NCBI GenBank assembly: GCA_023423655.1
Contig: JAFAFE010000005.1
Span: 434,001-498,000 of the forward strand
Length of the DNA stretch: 64,000 nt
DNA from: Pseudomonadota bacterium
GTDB lineage: Bacteria > Pseudomonadota > Alphaproteobacteria > Sphingomonadales > Sphingomonadaceae
Reading direction: 5' to 3'
Shown here piece after piece: positions 26,091-34,308 of this stretch (within the stretch, counting starts at the first letter, position 1; every line of letters begins with the position of its first letter). The notes under the pieces are model-generated. The model saw nothing but the letters and a program-made list of their open reading frames with translations, was not told the origin of the DNA and did not search any database. A program made the translations under genes and the position numbers.

Positions 26091-28388
26091 ATGGATCTGA
26101 CAGCATCGCAACGGCTAGGCCGATGGGCGCTCTTCGCGCCGGACAATAAGCGCGTCGAAGGACCGCAGTGGCTGGTGCTGTTCGCCATTTTCGTGCTCGC
26201 GGTCCTCATCAGCGTGGCCTCCGCGCATTTTTATAATGACCTGCTTTTCCGGCCTGTTCTGGGTGTAACCGTAGCAGGGTTGCTACTGCTCGACCGGCGC
26301 AATGCGATCCGTTTCCTGTTTACTACCACCGTGGTTGCGCTCGTCAGCTATCCCTTTGTCGGTGCGCCGCAGCCCAAAGCGACCATCTTCCCCTTATTGT
26401 CCGTCGCCGAAGCCTGTGTTGCGGTGATATTGGCGCGCCGTTTTTGCGGTGCGCAACTGGACTTAACGCGCCCGCGCAGGCTCGCCGCCTATTTCATATG
26501 CGCTGTTATCCCCGCAACCTTGCTGCGCGGTCTTGTCGAAAGCTTTGCACGCACGGGCTTTGTCAACGGGTTCAGCGATAATCTCGCGACCATATTGGCC
26601 TCGCATTTTGTGTCGATGGGCCTGCTTGTGCCGCTGCTGTTGCAAATCTTCCGCAAGCCCTCCCAGATGGTCGATCCCGACCGCTCCTTGCGCGAAGGTC
26701 TGGGCCTGTTTGCGCTGATGGTCGGCACCGCGCTCATCGTGTTCAGCCAGTCGCGCCTGCCCTTATTGTTCGTCGCGCTGTTGCCGCTCATATGGATTTC
26801 GTTCCGCACGAGCGCGGTCCAGTCGATGATTGCCGCAACCGTCCTCATCTTCATTGCGAGCATTGCGACCGCAGAAGGTTGGGGACCGTTAAGCCTCGTC
26901 CCCGACCGCATCTTGCGGCATGGCGCGGTGGAAGAATCCATCCTCTACCGCCTCTCGATGCTCCAGTTTTTTGCAGCTTCGGCCATGGCGATTGTGTTGC
27001 CGCTCGGCGCGTTCCGTTGCGAAGAGGCGCGCTCCCAACGCCGCGCCGACCGCGAACATATGAACACGCTCGCAGCGCTTGCCAAAGTGCGCGAGGGCGA
27101 AGCCGAATTGCGCCGCGTGGCTTTTCATGACGTCGAAACCGGTCTTCCCAACCGCGTCGGCTTTGAACAGATAGTCGCCGAACGGCTGGTCCATTCGTTC
27201 AACGGAACCATCCATGTCGCCGCGCTTGAAATCGACCGCTATTCCTCGTTCCGTGCCGCGTTAGGCTCGACCCGCGCGAGCCAGTTGGTGCAACAGGTCG
27301 GCGTGCGCATTTCCGAACAAATGCCCGACACGCCAATTGCGCGCCTGTCGCCCAGCGAGTTGGCGATTGCTTTTTATGCCACTGACCGCAACGCGGCGCG
27401 GGTCAAGCTTGACCTTGTGCGCGCGCTGTTTTCGGTGCCGGTATGGGTCGATGAAAATAATATCGACGTGCATTTCATCATCGGCGTGGCCGAAGGCGAT
27501 GAAGCGTCCACCCTTGTCCATCAGGCCGAAGCGGCGGCGGTCCAAGCGCGCAAGCTCAACCTCGACATCGCCTTTTTCGATGCGGCGGCAGAACGGCAGG
27601 CAGCGAGCGGCCTTACCATGTTGTCGGACCTGCGCGCGGGGCTGACCAATGGCGATGTATGGCTGAGTTTCCAGCCCAAACTTGACCTCCGCAGTGGCAA
27701 AATCCACAGTGCGGAAACGCTGCTCCGCTGGAACCACCCGCTTTATGGCCCCGTAGGACCCGACCGTTTCATTCCGCTTGCGGAAGAAACCGGCTTTATC
27801 GACGCGCTCACCGACTGGGTGGTGGAACAGGCGATTAAGGGGCAACAGGCACTCGACGAACGCGGCGTGACGCTCAACATGGCGATCAATATTTCCGCGC
27901 GCAGCCTGTCCGATGCGCAATTCCTGTCGCGGCTGATGCGGGTGGTCGACCGCTGCGGCGGCGACCCGCGCCGCCTGACGCTGGAAGTCACCGAAACCGC
28001 GATCATGGTCCATTCGCGCGAGGCACTCGCCAATTTGCGCACCTTGCGCGACCGCGGCTTTGCGATCTCGATTGACGATTTCGGTATCGGCCAATCCTCG
28101 CTCGCCTATCTGCGCAACCTGCCCGCCGACGAGCTTAAAATCGACCAGTCCTTCATCTGCGACATTGCCGCCGACCAGCGCAATTCCATCTTGGTGCGCG
28201 CGACGGTGGACCTTGCCCACTCGCTCGGCCTGCGCGTGGTTGCGGAAGGGGTCGAAGATGAAGCGGCCCTTGGCATCCTCACCCGTTTCGGCTGCGACAT
28301 TGCGCAAGGCCATCATGTCGCGCGGCCGATGGCGATTGCCGCGCTCGTCAAAATGCTCGCGCGCACCAGCCTGCGCATTGTCCGTTAG
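26091..28388 (+). CDS. Membrane c-di-GMP protein: MASE1-like, degenerate GGDEF, EAL
   Basis: Predicted phosphodiesterase for the second messenger c-di-GMP. Order in 765 residues: a multi-helix membrane sensor resembling MASE1 (about 25-308), a GGDEF domain (about 340-500) whose signature is RLSPSEL instead of GGDEF, and an EAL domain (about 515-760). The EAL domain keeps its metal and substrate residues: AETLLRW, NISA, LEVTETAI, SIDDFGIG, ELKIDQSF and VAEGVED. So the cyclase half is probably inactive, possibly a GTP sensor, and the EAL half active. Monocistronic, convergent with the next gene. Confidence 0.92.
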   Translation: MDLTASQRLGRWALFAPDNKRVEGPQWLVLFAIFVLAVLISVASAHFYNDLLFRPVLGVTVAGLLLLDRRNAIRFLFTTTVVALVSYPFVGAPQPKATIFPLLSVAEACVAVILARRFCGAQLDLTRPRRLAAYFICAVIPATLLRGLVESFARTGFVNGFSDNLATILASHFVSMGLLVPLLLQIFRKPSQMVDPDRSLREGLGLFALMVGTALIVFSQSRLPLLFVALLPLIWISFRTSAVQSMIAATVLIFIASIATAEGWGPLSLVPDRILRHGAVEESILYRLSMLQFFAASAMAIVLPLGAFRCEEARSQRRADREHMNTLAALAKVREGEAELRRVAFHDVETGLPNRVGFEQIVAERLVHSFNGTIHVAALEIDRYSSFRAALGSTRASQLVQQVGVRISEQMPDTPIARLSPSELAIAFYATDRNAARVKLDLVRALFSVPVWVDENNIDVHFIIGVAEGDEASTLVHQAEAAAVQARKLNLDIAFFDAAAERQAASGLTMLSDLRAGLTNGDVWLSFQPKLDLRSGKIHSAETLLRWNHPLYGPVGPDRFIPLAEETGFIDALTDWVVEQAIKGQQALDERGVTLNMAINISARSLSDAQFLSRLMRVVDRCGGDPRRLTLEVTETAIMVHSREALANLRTLRDRGFAISIDDFGIGQSSLAYLRNLPADELKIDQSFICDIAADQRNSILVRATVDLAHSLGLRVVAEGVEDEAALGILTRFGCDIAQGHHVARPMAIAALVKMLARTSLRIVR

Positions 28389-28397
28389 GGCAAGGCG

Positions 28398-28928
28398 TTA
28401 AGACCGCAACGCTTTTTCCAGCACGACAAATTCCAGCGCGCGGGTTTTGGGCAGACCGAAACGCGCATCATCGAGCGGAAAGGGCCGTGCTTCGCCGGTC
28501 AGCGCATAGCCCCGCCTCTCATAATAAGCGATCAGCTCGGTGCGCTGGCGGATAACCGTCATTTCCATGACATAAGCGCCGAAATGCGTAGCGCAGGCCA
28601 CTTCAATCGCGGCGATCAGACGGCGGCCCAACCCTTGCGTCTGGAGCGCCGGATCGACGGTGAGAAGCCCCAGATAGGCGCGCCCGGCACCCACGCGGCT
28701 TCCCTGCACACAGCCGGTCAGCGTACCGCTGTCCTCTCCGGCCACCAGCAACATCACCTCCGGATTGGCGAGCAAGGCCGCGAGCGCGTCCGCATCGGTG
28801 CGCTGCCCGCCGAGCAAATCCGCCTCATGCGTCCACCCCCGCTTGGCACTCTCCCCCCGATAGGCACTTTCGATCAGCGCATGGAGCGCAGGGATGTCGG
28901 CAGGCGTTGCGGGGCGGATGTGGGTCAT
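28398..28928 (-). CDS. GNAT family N-acetyltransferase
   Basis: A 176-residue acetyltransferase with the acetyl-CoA loop of the family visible as VDPALQTQGLGRRLIAAIE and the tyrosine-containing YYERRGYALTGE near the C-terminus. Substrate unknown. The first ATG with a sensible N-terminus (THIRPATPADIPAL) is used; 25 upstream codons rich in His and Pro do not match the family. It ends nine bases from the convergent c-di-GMP gene. Confidence 0.85.
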   Translation of the reverse strand: MTHIRPATPADIPALHALIESAYRGESAKRGWTHEADLLGGQRTDADALAALLANPEVMLLVAGEDSGTLTGCVQGSRVGAGRAYLGLLTVDPALQTQGLGRRLIAAIEVACATHFGAYVMEMTVIRQRTELIAYYERRGYALTGEARPFPLDDARFGLPKTRALEFVVLEKALRS

Positions 28929-29011
28929 AGGATGATGTGGCCGGTGTGTGTGGGTGTTGTGGAGAGGCAGGTTGACGGCCGGTGTGTTGGATAGGGTTGG
29001 CATAACTATAA

Positions 29012-29095
29012 CCGCTAGTCCTGAGCTTGTCGAAGGACACCCCTCAGTATCGCGCGCCCCTTATACCCGCCCTTCGACAAGCTCAGGGCTAGCGG
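29012..29095. repeat. 84-bp palindromic repeat, family B, copy 2
   Basis: Left arm contains CCTGAGCTTGTCGAAGG and right arm CCTTCGACAAGCTCAGG. It starts about 80 bases upstream of the GNAT gene and lies between it and dnaB. Same length as 1683-1766. Confidence 0.8.
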
Positions 29096-29180
29096 ATTTT
29101 AGGATGGGCTGAGAGGCTCACGGATATATTGGAACAGGCGCTCGGCTGGCGACTATTCGGGTATAAAGCCCCCACACCCC

Positions 29181-30695
29181 TCACATAATCCCCGCATAGC
29201 TTTCATCGGCAAGGTCGGAAAAGCGCGTGATATTGGCTTCGAATTTCAATTCGACCGTTCCCGTAGAGCCGTGGCGCTGTTTGGCGACAATCACCTCGGC
29301 GCGGTTGGCGACGGGGGCGAGTTCTTCCAATTCCCAGCGTTTATGCGCGTCGAACACTTCTTGCGCATCGGTGTCGCGCGGGCGTTTGGGCTCGCGGCCC
29401 AGCACATAATATTCTTCGCGGAACACGAACAAGACGATGTCGGCGTCCTGCTCGATAGAACCGGATTCGCGAAGGTCGGACAGTTGCGGATGCTTGTCAT
29501 CGCGCTGCTCGACCGCACGGCTGAGCTGCGACAGCGCCAGCACCGGCACGTTCAATTCCTTGGCGAGCGTTTTCAGCCCGCGCGAAATTTCCGAAATTTC
29601 CTGCACGCGATTATCGCCGCCCTTGCCCGACCCTTGGAGCAGTTGGAGATAATCGACGATGATGAGGCCGATGCCGTGCCGCCGCTGCAACCGCCGCGCG
29701 CGGGTGCGCAGGCCCGCAATGGTCAGCCCCGGCGTATCGTCAATATAAAGCGGCAAGGTCTGCAAATCCTGCGACGCGCGTGACAGATTTTGAAACTCTT
29801 CGCGGTTGATCTTACCCATGCGCAGCGCGTGGGCGCTGATGCCCGATTGTTCGACCATGATACGGGTCGCAAGCTGATCCGCCGACATTTCGAGGCTGAA
29901 AAAAGCGGTCTTGGCGCCCATATTTTTTTCAGGGACAATGCCGTCTTCTTCATCGCGCCGCCAGCGTTGTGCGGCGTTGAACGCGATATTGGTGGCAAGC
30001 GCGGTCTTGCCCATACCGGGGCGTCCGGCGAGGATCAGAAGGTCGCTTTTCTGCAAGCCCCCCGTCTTGCCGTTAAGTGCGGTAAGCCCCGTCGTTACGC
30101 CCGAAAAATGTCCGCCCGATTGCAACGCGCGCTCGGCATTTTTGATAACTTCCAAGGCGGCTTGGCTAAAGCTTTTGACCGACCCCATTTCGGATTCGCC
30201 GCCCGCTACCTTGTAGAGCGCGGTTTCGGCTTCTTCGATCTGGCTCTTGGGATCAACGCTCTCGCTCGTATCCATCGCGCGGTCGACAAGCCCGCGCCCG
30301 ACGCCGATCAGTTCGCGCAGCAGCGCCAGATCATAAATTTGCGCTGCCATATCCTTGGCCCCGATGAGGCCCGCCCCGCTCCCCGTCAGTTGCGCGAGAT
30401 AGGCCGGGCCGCCCAGCGCCTTCATCGCCTCGTCCGCTTCGAAGAACGGCTTCAACGTCACCGGCGTCACCACCATATTGCGGTCGAGCAGCGTCAATAT
30501 TTGCTGATAGACACGGCCATGCACGGGTTCGAAAAAATGGTCAGGCTCCAGCCGCACCGGCAAATCTTCATTGACCCGGTTGTCGATCAGAATCGCCCCC
30601 AGAAACGCGGCCTCTGCCTCGACATTGCGCGGCAACTGGACTTGCTCGTCGGTGGCAGGGGCTTGGGCGGTGGGCAGGCGGACAATGTCGATCAT
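29181..30695 (-). CDS. dnaB: Replicative DNA helicase
   Basis: The hexameric 5'-3' helicase that unwinds the replication fork. The 504 residues contain the N-terminal primase-interaction domain (about 20-120) and the RecA-like ATPase with Walker A GRPGMGKT (about 224-231), Walker B GLIIVDYLQLL and the DnaB motif SDLRESGSIEQDADIV. The ATG at 30695 gives the usual N-terminus; a 21-codon upstream extension is rejected because it covers the putative regulatory sites. No ssb or primase gene nearby. A pair of DnaA-box-like sequences lies 51-81 bases upstream. Confidence 0.97.
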   Translation of the reverse strand: MIDIVRLPTAQAPATDEQVQLPRNVEAEAAFLGAILIDNRVNEDLPVRLEPDHFFEPVHGRVYQQILTLLDRNMVVTPVTLKPFFEADEAMKALGGPAYLAQLTGSGAGLIGAKDMAAQIYDLALLRELIGVGRGLVDRAMDTSESVDPKSQIEEAETALYKVAGGESEMGSVKSFSQAALEVIKNAERALQSGGHFSGVTTGLTALNGKTGGLQKSDLLILAGRPGMGKTALATNIAFNAAQRWRRDEEDGIVPEKNMGAKTAFFSLEMSADQLATRIMVEQSGISAHALRMGKINREEFQNLSRASQDLQTLPLYIDDTPGLTIAGLRTRARRLQRRHGIGLIIVDYLQLLQGSGKGGDNRVQEISEISRGLKTLAKELNVPVLALSQLSRAVEQRDDKHPQLSDLRESGSIEQDADIVLFVFREEYYVLGREPKRPRDTDAQEVFDAHKRWELEELAPVANRAEVIVAKQRHGSTGTVELKFEANITRFSDLADESYAGIM

Positions 30696-30745
30696 GATTA
30701 AAACCCTTCGGCCAACCCCGCGCCAAGTGCAAGAGCCGAGGCGGC

Positions 30746-30776
30746 TTATCCACGACATATTGCGCCCTGTGGATAA
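30746..30776. promoter_or_regulatory. Inverted pair of DnaA-box-like sites upstream of dnaB
   Basis: TTATCCACG at 30746-30754 and TGTGGATAA at 30768-30776 are in opposite orientation with 13 bases between. The second is an exact match to the DnaA box TTATCCACA on the minus strand; the first differs at the last base. They lie 51-81 bases upstream of the dnaB start codon, where initiator protein could control helicase expression. Inference from sequence only. Confidence 0.55.
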
Positions 30777-30818
30777 ATGGGGAGAACCTCCTCGAACTCG
30801 TCTCGGGCTAAGAACCCT

Positions 30819-30985
30819 GAGCTCCTCCCCGAGCTTGCTCGGGGAGGGGGACCGTTCGCCGTAGGCGAATGGTGGAGGGGTAAAAGCGATTGCTTATGCA
30901 ATCGCGCGAGGCTCTGCCTCGCATAACCCCTCCGTCACGCGCTACGCGCGCGCCACCTCCCCAAGACAAGCTTGGGGAGGATCTT
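30819..30985. repeat. 167-bp structured palindromic repeat, copy 1
   Basis: Outer arms GAGCTCCTCCCC and GGGGAGGATCTT. Inside are hairpins TTCGCC-GTA-GGCGAA (30855-30869), GCGATTGC..GCAATCGC, GCGAGGC..GCCTCGC, and one in ACGCGCTACGCGCGCG. The copy at 45251-45416 is nearly the same length and mostly identical outside the first inner hairpin, where both stem halves change together. Confidence 0.9.
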
Positions 30986-31096
30986 TTTTGGTAATGGCCC
31001 ATGACAAGCCCGAGGAGGATCTTTTAGGCTGGGCCGCCCTCCCCCAAACCAATTCCCCTTGCTTCCCCGCCGCTTCATCGGCAACAAGGCGGCATC

Positions 31097-31579
31097 ATGG
31101 CCGATCCCCGCATCATAGATGTCCAGTTGGACGAAGCGACGATCATCTGGCGCAATGCCGATGTCGAGCAGGAACGGCGCATTGCGATTTTCGACTTGAT
31201 TGAAGGCAATGTCTTCAAGCCCCTGCGCGTCCATCCTGATGGCTATGCGGGACCATATAGGCTGGCCTTGCGCGTCGAGGAAGGGCGGTTGGCGCTCGAT
31301 ATGGCGCGCGAAGATGGCACCCCGCTCGAATCGGTCATTTTGGGGCTGGGTCGGTTCCGCCGCCCGATCCGCGATTATTTCGCGATTTGCGACAGCTATT
31401 ATCAAGCCATTCGCCAATCGACCGCGCAACAGATTGAAACCGTCGATATGGCCCGCCGCGCCATCCATAATGAAGCCGCCGATATGCTGATCGAGCGGCT
31501 TGAGGGTAAAATCGAAGTCGATTTCGACACCGCGCGGCGCCTGTTCACGCTCATCTGCGTGCTGCACATCAAGGGATAG
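31097..31579 (+). CDS. UPF0262 family protein
   Basis: A 160-residue cytoplasmic protein of unknown function, widespread in alphaproteobacteria. The conserved FRRPIRDYFAICDSYYQAI and IHNEAADMLIERLEGKIEVDF stretches identify the family. In other alphaproteobacteria it is found near hisD and infA. Here it starts a gene row with two GH25-type proteins and two nucleotide deaminases; the next gene begins eight bases after its stop. Confidence 0.92.
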   Translation: MADPRIIDVQLDEATIIWRNADVEQERRIAIFDLIEGNVFKPLRVHPDGYAGPYRLALRVEEGRLALDMAREDGTPLESVILGLGRFRRPIRDYFAICDSYYQAIRQSTAQQIETVDMARRAIHNEAADMLIERLEGKIEVDFDTARRLFTLICVLHIKG

Positions 31580-31586
31580 CGGGGCA

Positions 31587-32312
31587 ATGGCAGGGGGCAT
31601 GGCGGGGGGAACGACCGGAAAAACAGCGGGCAGACGCGGCTGGCCCGTGTGGCGCGGGCTGTTGCTGCTCATGATAATCTTGCTGGGCGGCGCATTTATA
31701 TTGCGCACCATCCATGACTGGCGGCCCGACCGCGCCGCTTATCCGGTGCAAGGCGTTGCCATCGGCGCGCGCAACGGGCTGGTCCATTTCGGGCAGTTGC
31801 GCGCAGGCGGCGCGGATTTTGTCTATCTTGACGCAACCTATGGCAGCAAGAGGCGCGACCTGCGCTTTGTCGAAAATCGCAACCGCACCCGCGCGCTCAA
31901 AATGCGGTTCGGCGCGATCCACCATTATGATCTGTGTGCGCTCGCCAGCGATCAGGCCAGCAATTTTGACGGGCTGGTGCCGCGCGATGCCGATGCACTC
32001 CCGCCCGCCATCGCGATAGCCTATCGCGACGGTTGCACCGACCATCCGACGCAGGCGATGCTGGAGGGCGAACTCACCACTTTCCTCAATCAAGTCGAAA
32101 CCCATATGGGGCGCAAGGCCATCCTCATGCCCTCGCCCGCTATTGCCGGGGATTATAGCTTTACTGCGCTCGACCGCCCGCTGGTGCTGACCGGCAATTA
32201 TTTCCCGCCCGAAGAGGGCAGCGTGTGGCGTATGTGGCTCGCAAATAATCGCGCGCGGATTGACGGGGCGGATGGTAATGTGCGCTGGATTGTGATTAAT
32301 CCGCGCACATGA
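31587..32312 (+). CDS. GH25-like membrane protein lacking the catalytic acids
   Basis: A 241-residue protein with a Gly-rich N-terminus, one membrane helix (about 22-40) and an external domain. It is a divergent paralogue of the GH25 gene two positions downstream: both have the order [Y-P-x-Q-G], [DFV(F/Y)], [HGA/FGA], LC.., ASNF/AANF, ALPP. The three catalytic acids of the paralogue (Asp42, Asp128, Glu130) correspond to Ala58, Ala143 and Ala145 here. So it probably binds peptidoglycan or another partner without cutting. Its stop overlaps the cdd start (ATGA). Confidence 0.78.
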   Translation: MAGGMAGGTTGKTAGRRGWPVWRGLLLLMIILLGGAFILRTIHDWRPDRAAYPVQGVAIGARNGLVHFGQLRAGGADFVYLDATYGSKRRDLRFVENRNRTRALKMRFGAIHHYDLCALASDQASNFDGLVPRDADALPPAIAIAYRDGCTDHPTQAMLEGELTTFLNQVETHMGRKAILMPSPAIAGDYSFTALDRPLVLTGNYFPPEEGSVWRMWLANNRARIDGADGNVRWIVINPRT

Positions 32313-32764
32313 GCAAGGATATAACCCCCGCCGACCTTATCGCACACGCGCGCACCGCCGCCCGCAACGCCCATGCGCCCTATTCGGGCTATGGCGTAGG
32401 GACCGCGTTGTTACTCGCCGATGGCAGCATAATCACCGGCGCGAATTTTGAAAATGCAAGCTATGGCCTCACGTTGTGCGCCGAAACCGTCGCGTTCGGC
32501 ACCGCCAATGCGGCGGGCAAATTGCGCGAAGTGCGCGCGATTGGCATTATCGGCGGCTTGATCGGCGCGGATGGCGAAATTGGCGGCAATGATACCTGCC
32601 ACCCCTGTGGCCGCTGCCGCCAGATCATCAACGAAGCCGCCCACCTCACTGGCATAGACCTCACCGTTTATTGCGGCTCCGGCGACGGCACACAGATTGC
32701 CAGCTACACTATCTCGGAACTGCTGCCGCATAGTTTTGGGCCTAAGGATTTGGGATTGGTATAA
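32309..32764 (+). CDS. cdd: Cytidine deaminase
   Basis: Deaminates cytidine and deoxycytidine to uridine and deoxyuridine, pyrimidine salvage in the cytoplasm. In 151 residues the catalytic zinc site is complete: LCAETVAF (Cys57, Glu59) and HPCGRCRQ (Cys100, Cys103). FENASYGLTL binds the sugar. The start overlaps the stop of the GH25-like gene, and the next GH25 gene follows after 4 bases, so all are translated from one mRNA. Its presence between two wall-type proteins is unusual, but dcd is also in the operon. Confidence 0.95.
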   Translation: MSKDITPADLIAHARTAARNAHAPYSGYGVGTALLLADGSIITGANFENASYGLTLCAETVAFGTANAAGKLREVRAIGIIGGLIGADGEIGGNDTCHPCGRCRQIINEAAHLTGIDLTVYCGSGDGTQIASYTISELLPHSFGPKDLGLV

Positions 32765-32768
32765 GGCA

Positions 32769-33485
32769 ATGAAGCGGGGGTGGACAATCGGCCTAGTGAG
32801 CGGCGGCGTGCTTATTCTCACCGCCATCGCCGCTTTCCTCTATGCACCCCATTGGCACCCGTCCGATACCAGTTATCCCGCGCAAGGCTTGGACATATCG
32901 CACCATCAAGGCGTGATAGACTGGGACAAAGTAAAGGCCACAGGCGAGGTTGATTTTGTCTTTATGAAAGCGACCGAAGGCGGCGACCATGTCGACAGCC
33001 GTTTTGCCATCAACTGGGCCGAAGCCAAACGCGTCGGCATCCCGCATGGCGCGTATCATTTCTTCACCCTATGCCGCTCCGGCAAAGAACAAGCCGCCAA
33101 TTTTGTGAAAATTGTGCCCGCCGATCCTGCGGCCTTGCCGCCAGTGGTTGACCTTGAATATCTGGGCAATTGTTCGAGCCGGCCGAAACTGGAAAATTTC
33201 CAGCAGGAATTGCACGATTTTCTATCCATCGTTGAAGCGCATAGCGGCAAGCCTGCTATCCTCTATCTCACACGCGAATTTGATGAAGCTTATGCGGTGA
33301 GCGCCAAAAATGACCGCCCTCTCTGGCTCCGCAGCATCATCTTCAAACCCAGCTTTGGCGCGCGTCATTGGTCCATCTGGCAAATGTCGCAATTCCGGTC
33401 CATCGACGGGATTGAAGGCCGCGTTGACTGGAACGCCGCGAGCCTTGACTTTGCTCGCACCCTCCCGCCAAGGATCACCCCATGA
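32769..33485 (+). CDS. GH25 family lysozyme-type hydrolase, membrane-anchored
   Basis: Glycoside hydrolase family 25 enzymes cut the MurNAc-GlcNAc bond of peptidoglycan. The 238 residues include one N-terminal membrane helix (about 5-25), then [14 protein letters not shown] (Asp42), [12 protein letters not shown], and [12 protein letters not shown] (Asp128 and Glu130), the expected active-site acids. The hydrolase domain should face the periplasm. GH25 is more common in phages and Gram-positives than in alphaproteobacterial operons. Its stop overlaps the dcd start. Confidence 0.88.
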   Translation: MKRGWTIGLVSGGVLILTAIAAFLYAPHWHPSDTSYPAQGLDISHHQGVIDWDKVKATGEVDFVFMKATEGGDHVDSRFAINWAEAKRVGIPHGAYHFFTLCRSGKEQAANFVKIVPADPAALPPVVDLEYLGNCSSRPKLENFQQELHDFLSIVEAHSGKPAILYLTREFDEAYAVSAKNDRPLWLRSIIFKPSFGARHWSIWQMSQFRSIDGIEGRVDWNAASLDFARTLPPRITP

Positions 33486-34036
33486 GCATACTTTCCGACA
33501 TATGGATTCGCGAGGCCGCGACCACCCAAAAGATGATCGAGCCTTTTGTGGAGAGCCAGCGGCGCGAAAATTGTATCAGCTATGGCCTGTCCTCTTACGG
33601 CTATGATGCGCGGGTGGCGGACGAGTTCAAGATTTTCACCAATGTCGACAGCGCGGTGGTGGACCCCAAGGATTTCGCGTCGAACAGCTTTGTCGATCGC
33701 AAGACCGATGTGTGCATCATTCCGCCGAACAGCTTTGCGCTTGCCCGCACGGTCGAATATTTCCGCATCCCGCGCGATGTGCTGGTCATTTGCTTGGGCA
33801 AATCGACCTATGCGCGGTGCGGGATCATTGTGAATGTGACGCCGCTGGAGCCGGGTTGGGAGGGGCATGTGACATTGGAATTTTCCAACACCACACCTTT
33901 GCCTGCCAAAATTTACGCCAATGAAGGCGCGTGCCAGTTCCTGTTCCTGAAAGGCAATGAGCCGTGCGAGACCAGCTATGCCGACCGCGCAGGCAAATAT
34001 ATGGGTCAGCGCGGGGTGACGTTACCGAAGTTGTGA
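33482..34036 (+). CDS. dcd: dCTP deaminase
   Basis: Deaminates dCTP to dUTP, feeding dTMP synthesis; a trimeric enzyme related to dUTPase. The 184 residues contain [13 protein letters not shown] near residue 35, [13 protein letters not shown] and the nucleotide-binding [18 protein letters not shown]. The end ..[12 protein letters not shown] is standard. Its ATG overlaps the GH25 stop (ATGA), making it the last gene of the UPF0262 operon. Two deaminases of the cytosine branch in one operon fits pyrimidine economy. Confidence 0.97.
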   Translation: MSILSDIWIREAATTQKMIEPFVESQRRENCISYGLSSYGYDARVADEFKIFTNVDSAVVDPKDFASNSFVDRKTDVCIIPPNSFALARTVEYFRIPRDVLVICLGKSTYARCGIIVNVTPLEPGWEGHVTLEFSNTTPLPAKIYANEGACQFLFLKGNEPCETSYADRAGKYMGQRGVTLPKL

Positions 34037-34121
34037 TGGGCGGGAGTATAATGGGCCGGAATTATAACGGACCGGATTGTAACCGGGCCGAATCACGCGC
34101 GCACCCTAAAGGACAAACTCA

Positions 34122-34213
34122 CGTCATCCCCGACTTGATCGGGGATCCATCTCCCAAAGCGCGCGGTTTACCGATAGGTCCGCAGATGGATACCCGCTTT
34201 CGCGGGTATGACG
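34122..34213. repeat. 92-bp compound palindrome, family D
   Basis: Starts CGTCATCCCCGA and ends CGCGGGTATGACG. Each arm holds its own hairpin (CCCCGACTTGATCGGGG; ACCCGCTTTCGCGGGT) and the outer halves pair as GATCCATCT / AGATGGATA-type. Such elements are frequent in alphaproteobacterial genomes. It fills most of the 272-base gap between dcd and the DoxX gene. Confidence 0.75.
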
Positions 34214-34308
34214 ACATGGGGATAGGTCTATCGGACCACCATGCCGGAACCCATGCCACTCCCGAAGCGTTGCCTTCGCACAGCTTATAACGGGAGAAGG
34301 ATGTCATC

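Larger units (their letters stand above)
30696..31096. other. Divergent intergenic region, dnaB / UPF0262
   Basis: 401 bases without a gene. From the dnaB side it holds the DnaA-box-like pair (30746-30776), a 167-bp palindromic repeat (30819-30985), and a copy of the last 23 bases of that repeat at 31003-31025 (GACAAGCCCGAGGAGGATC). The ribosome-binding site of the UPF0262 gene, AAGGCGG, is at the right edge. Confidence 0.7.

Noticed and set aside
30819..30985. Structured repeat as a CRISPR array or IS element
   Set aside because: There are no regularly spaced direct repeats with unique spacers and no transposase frame. The hairpins are within one unit.
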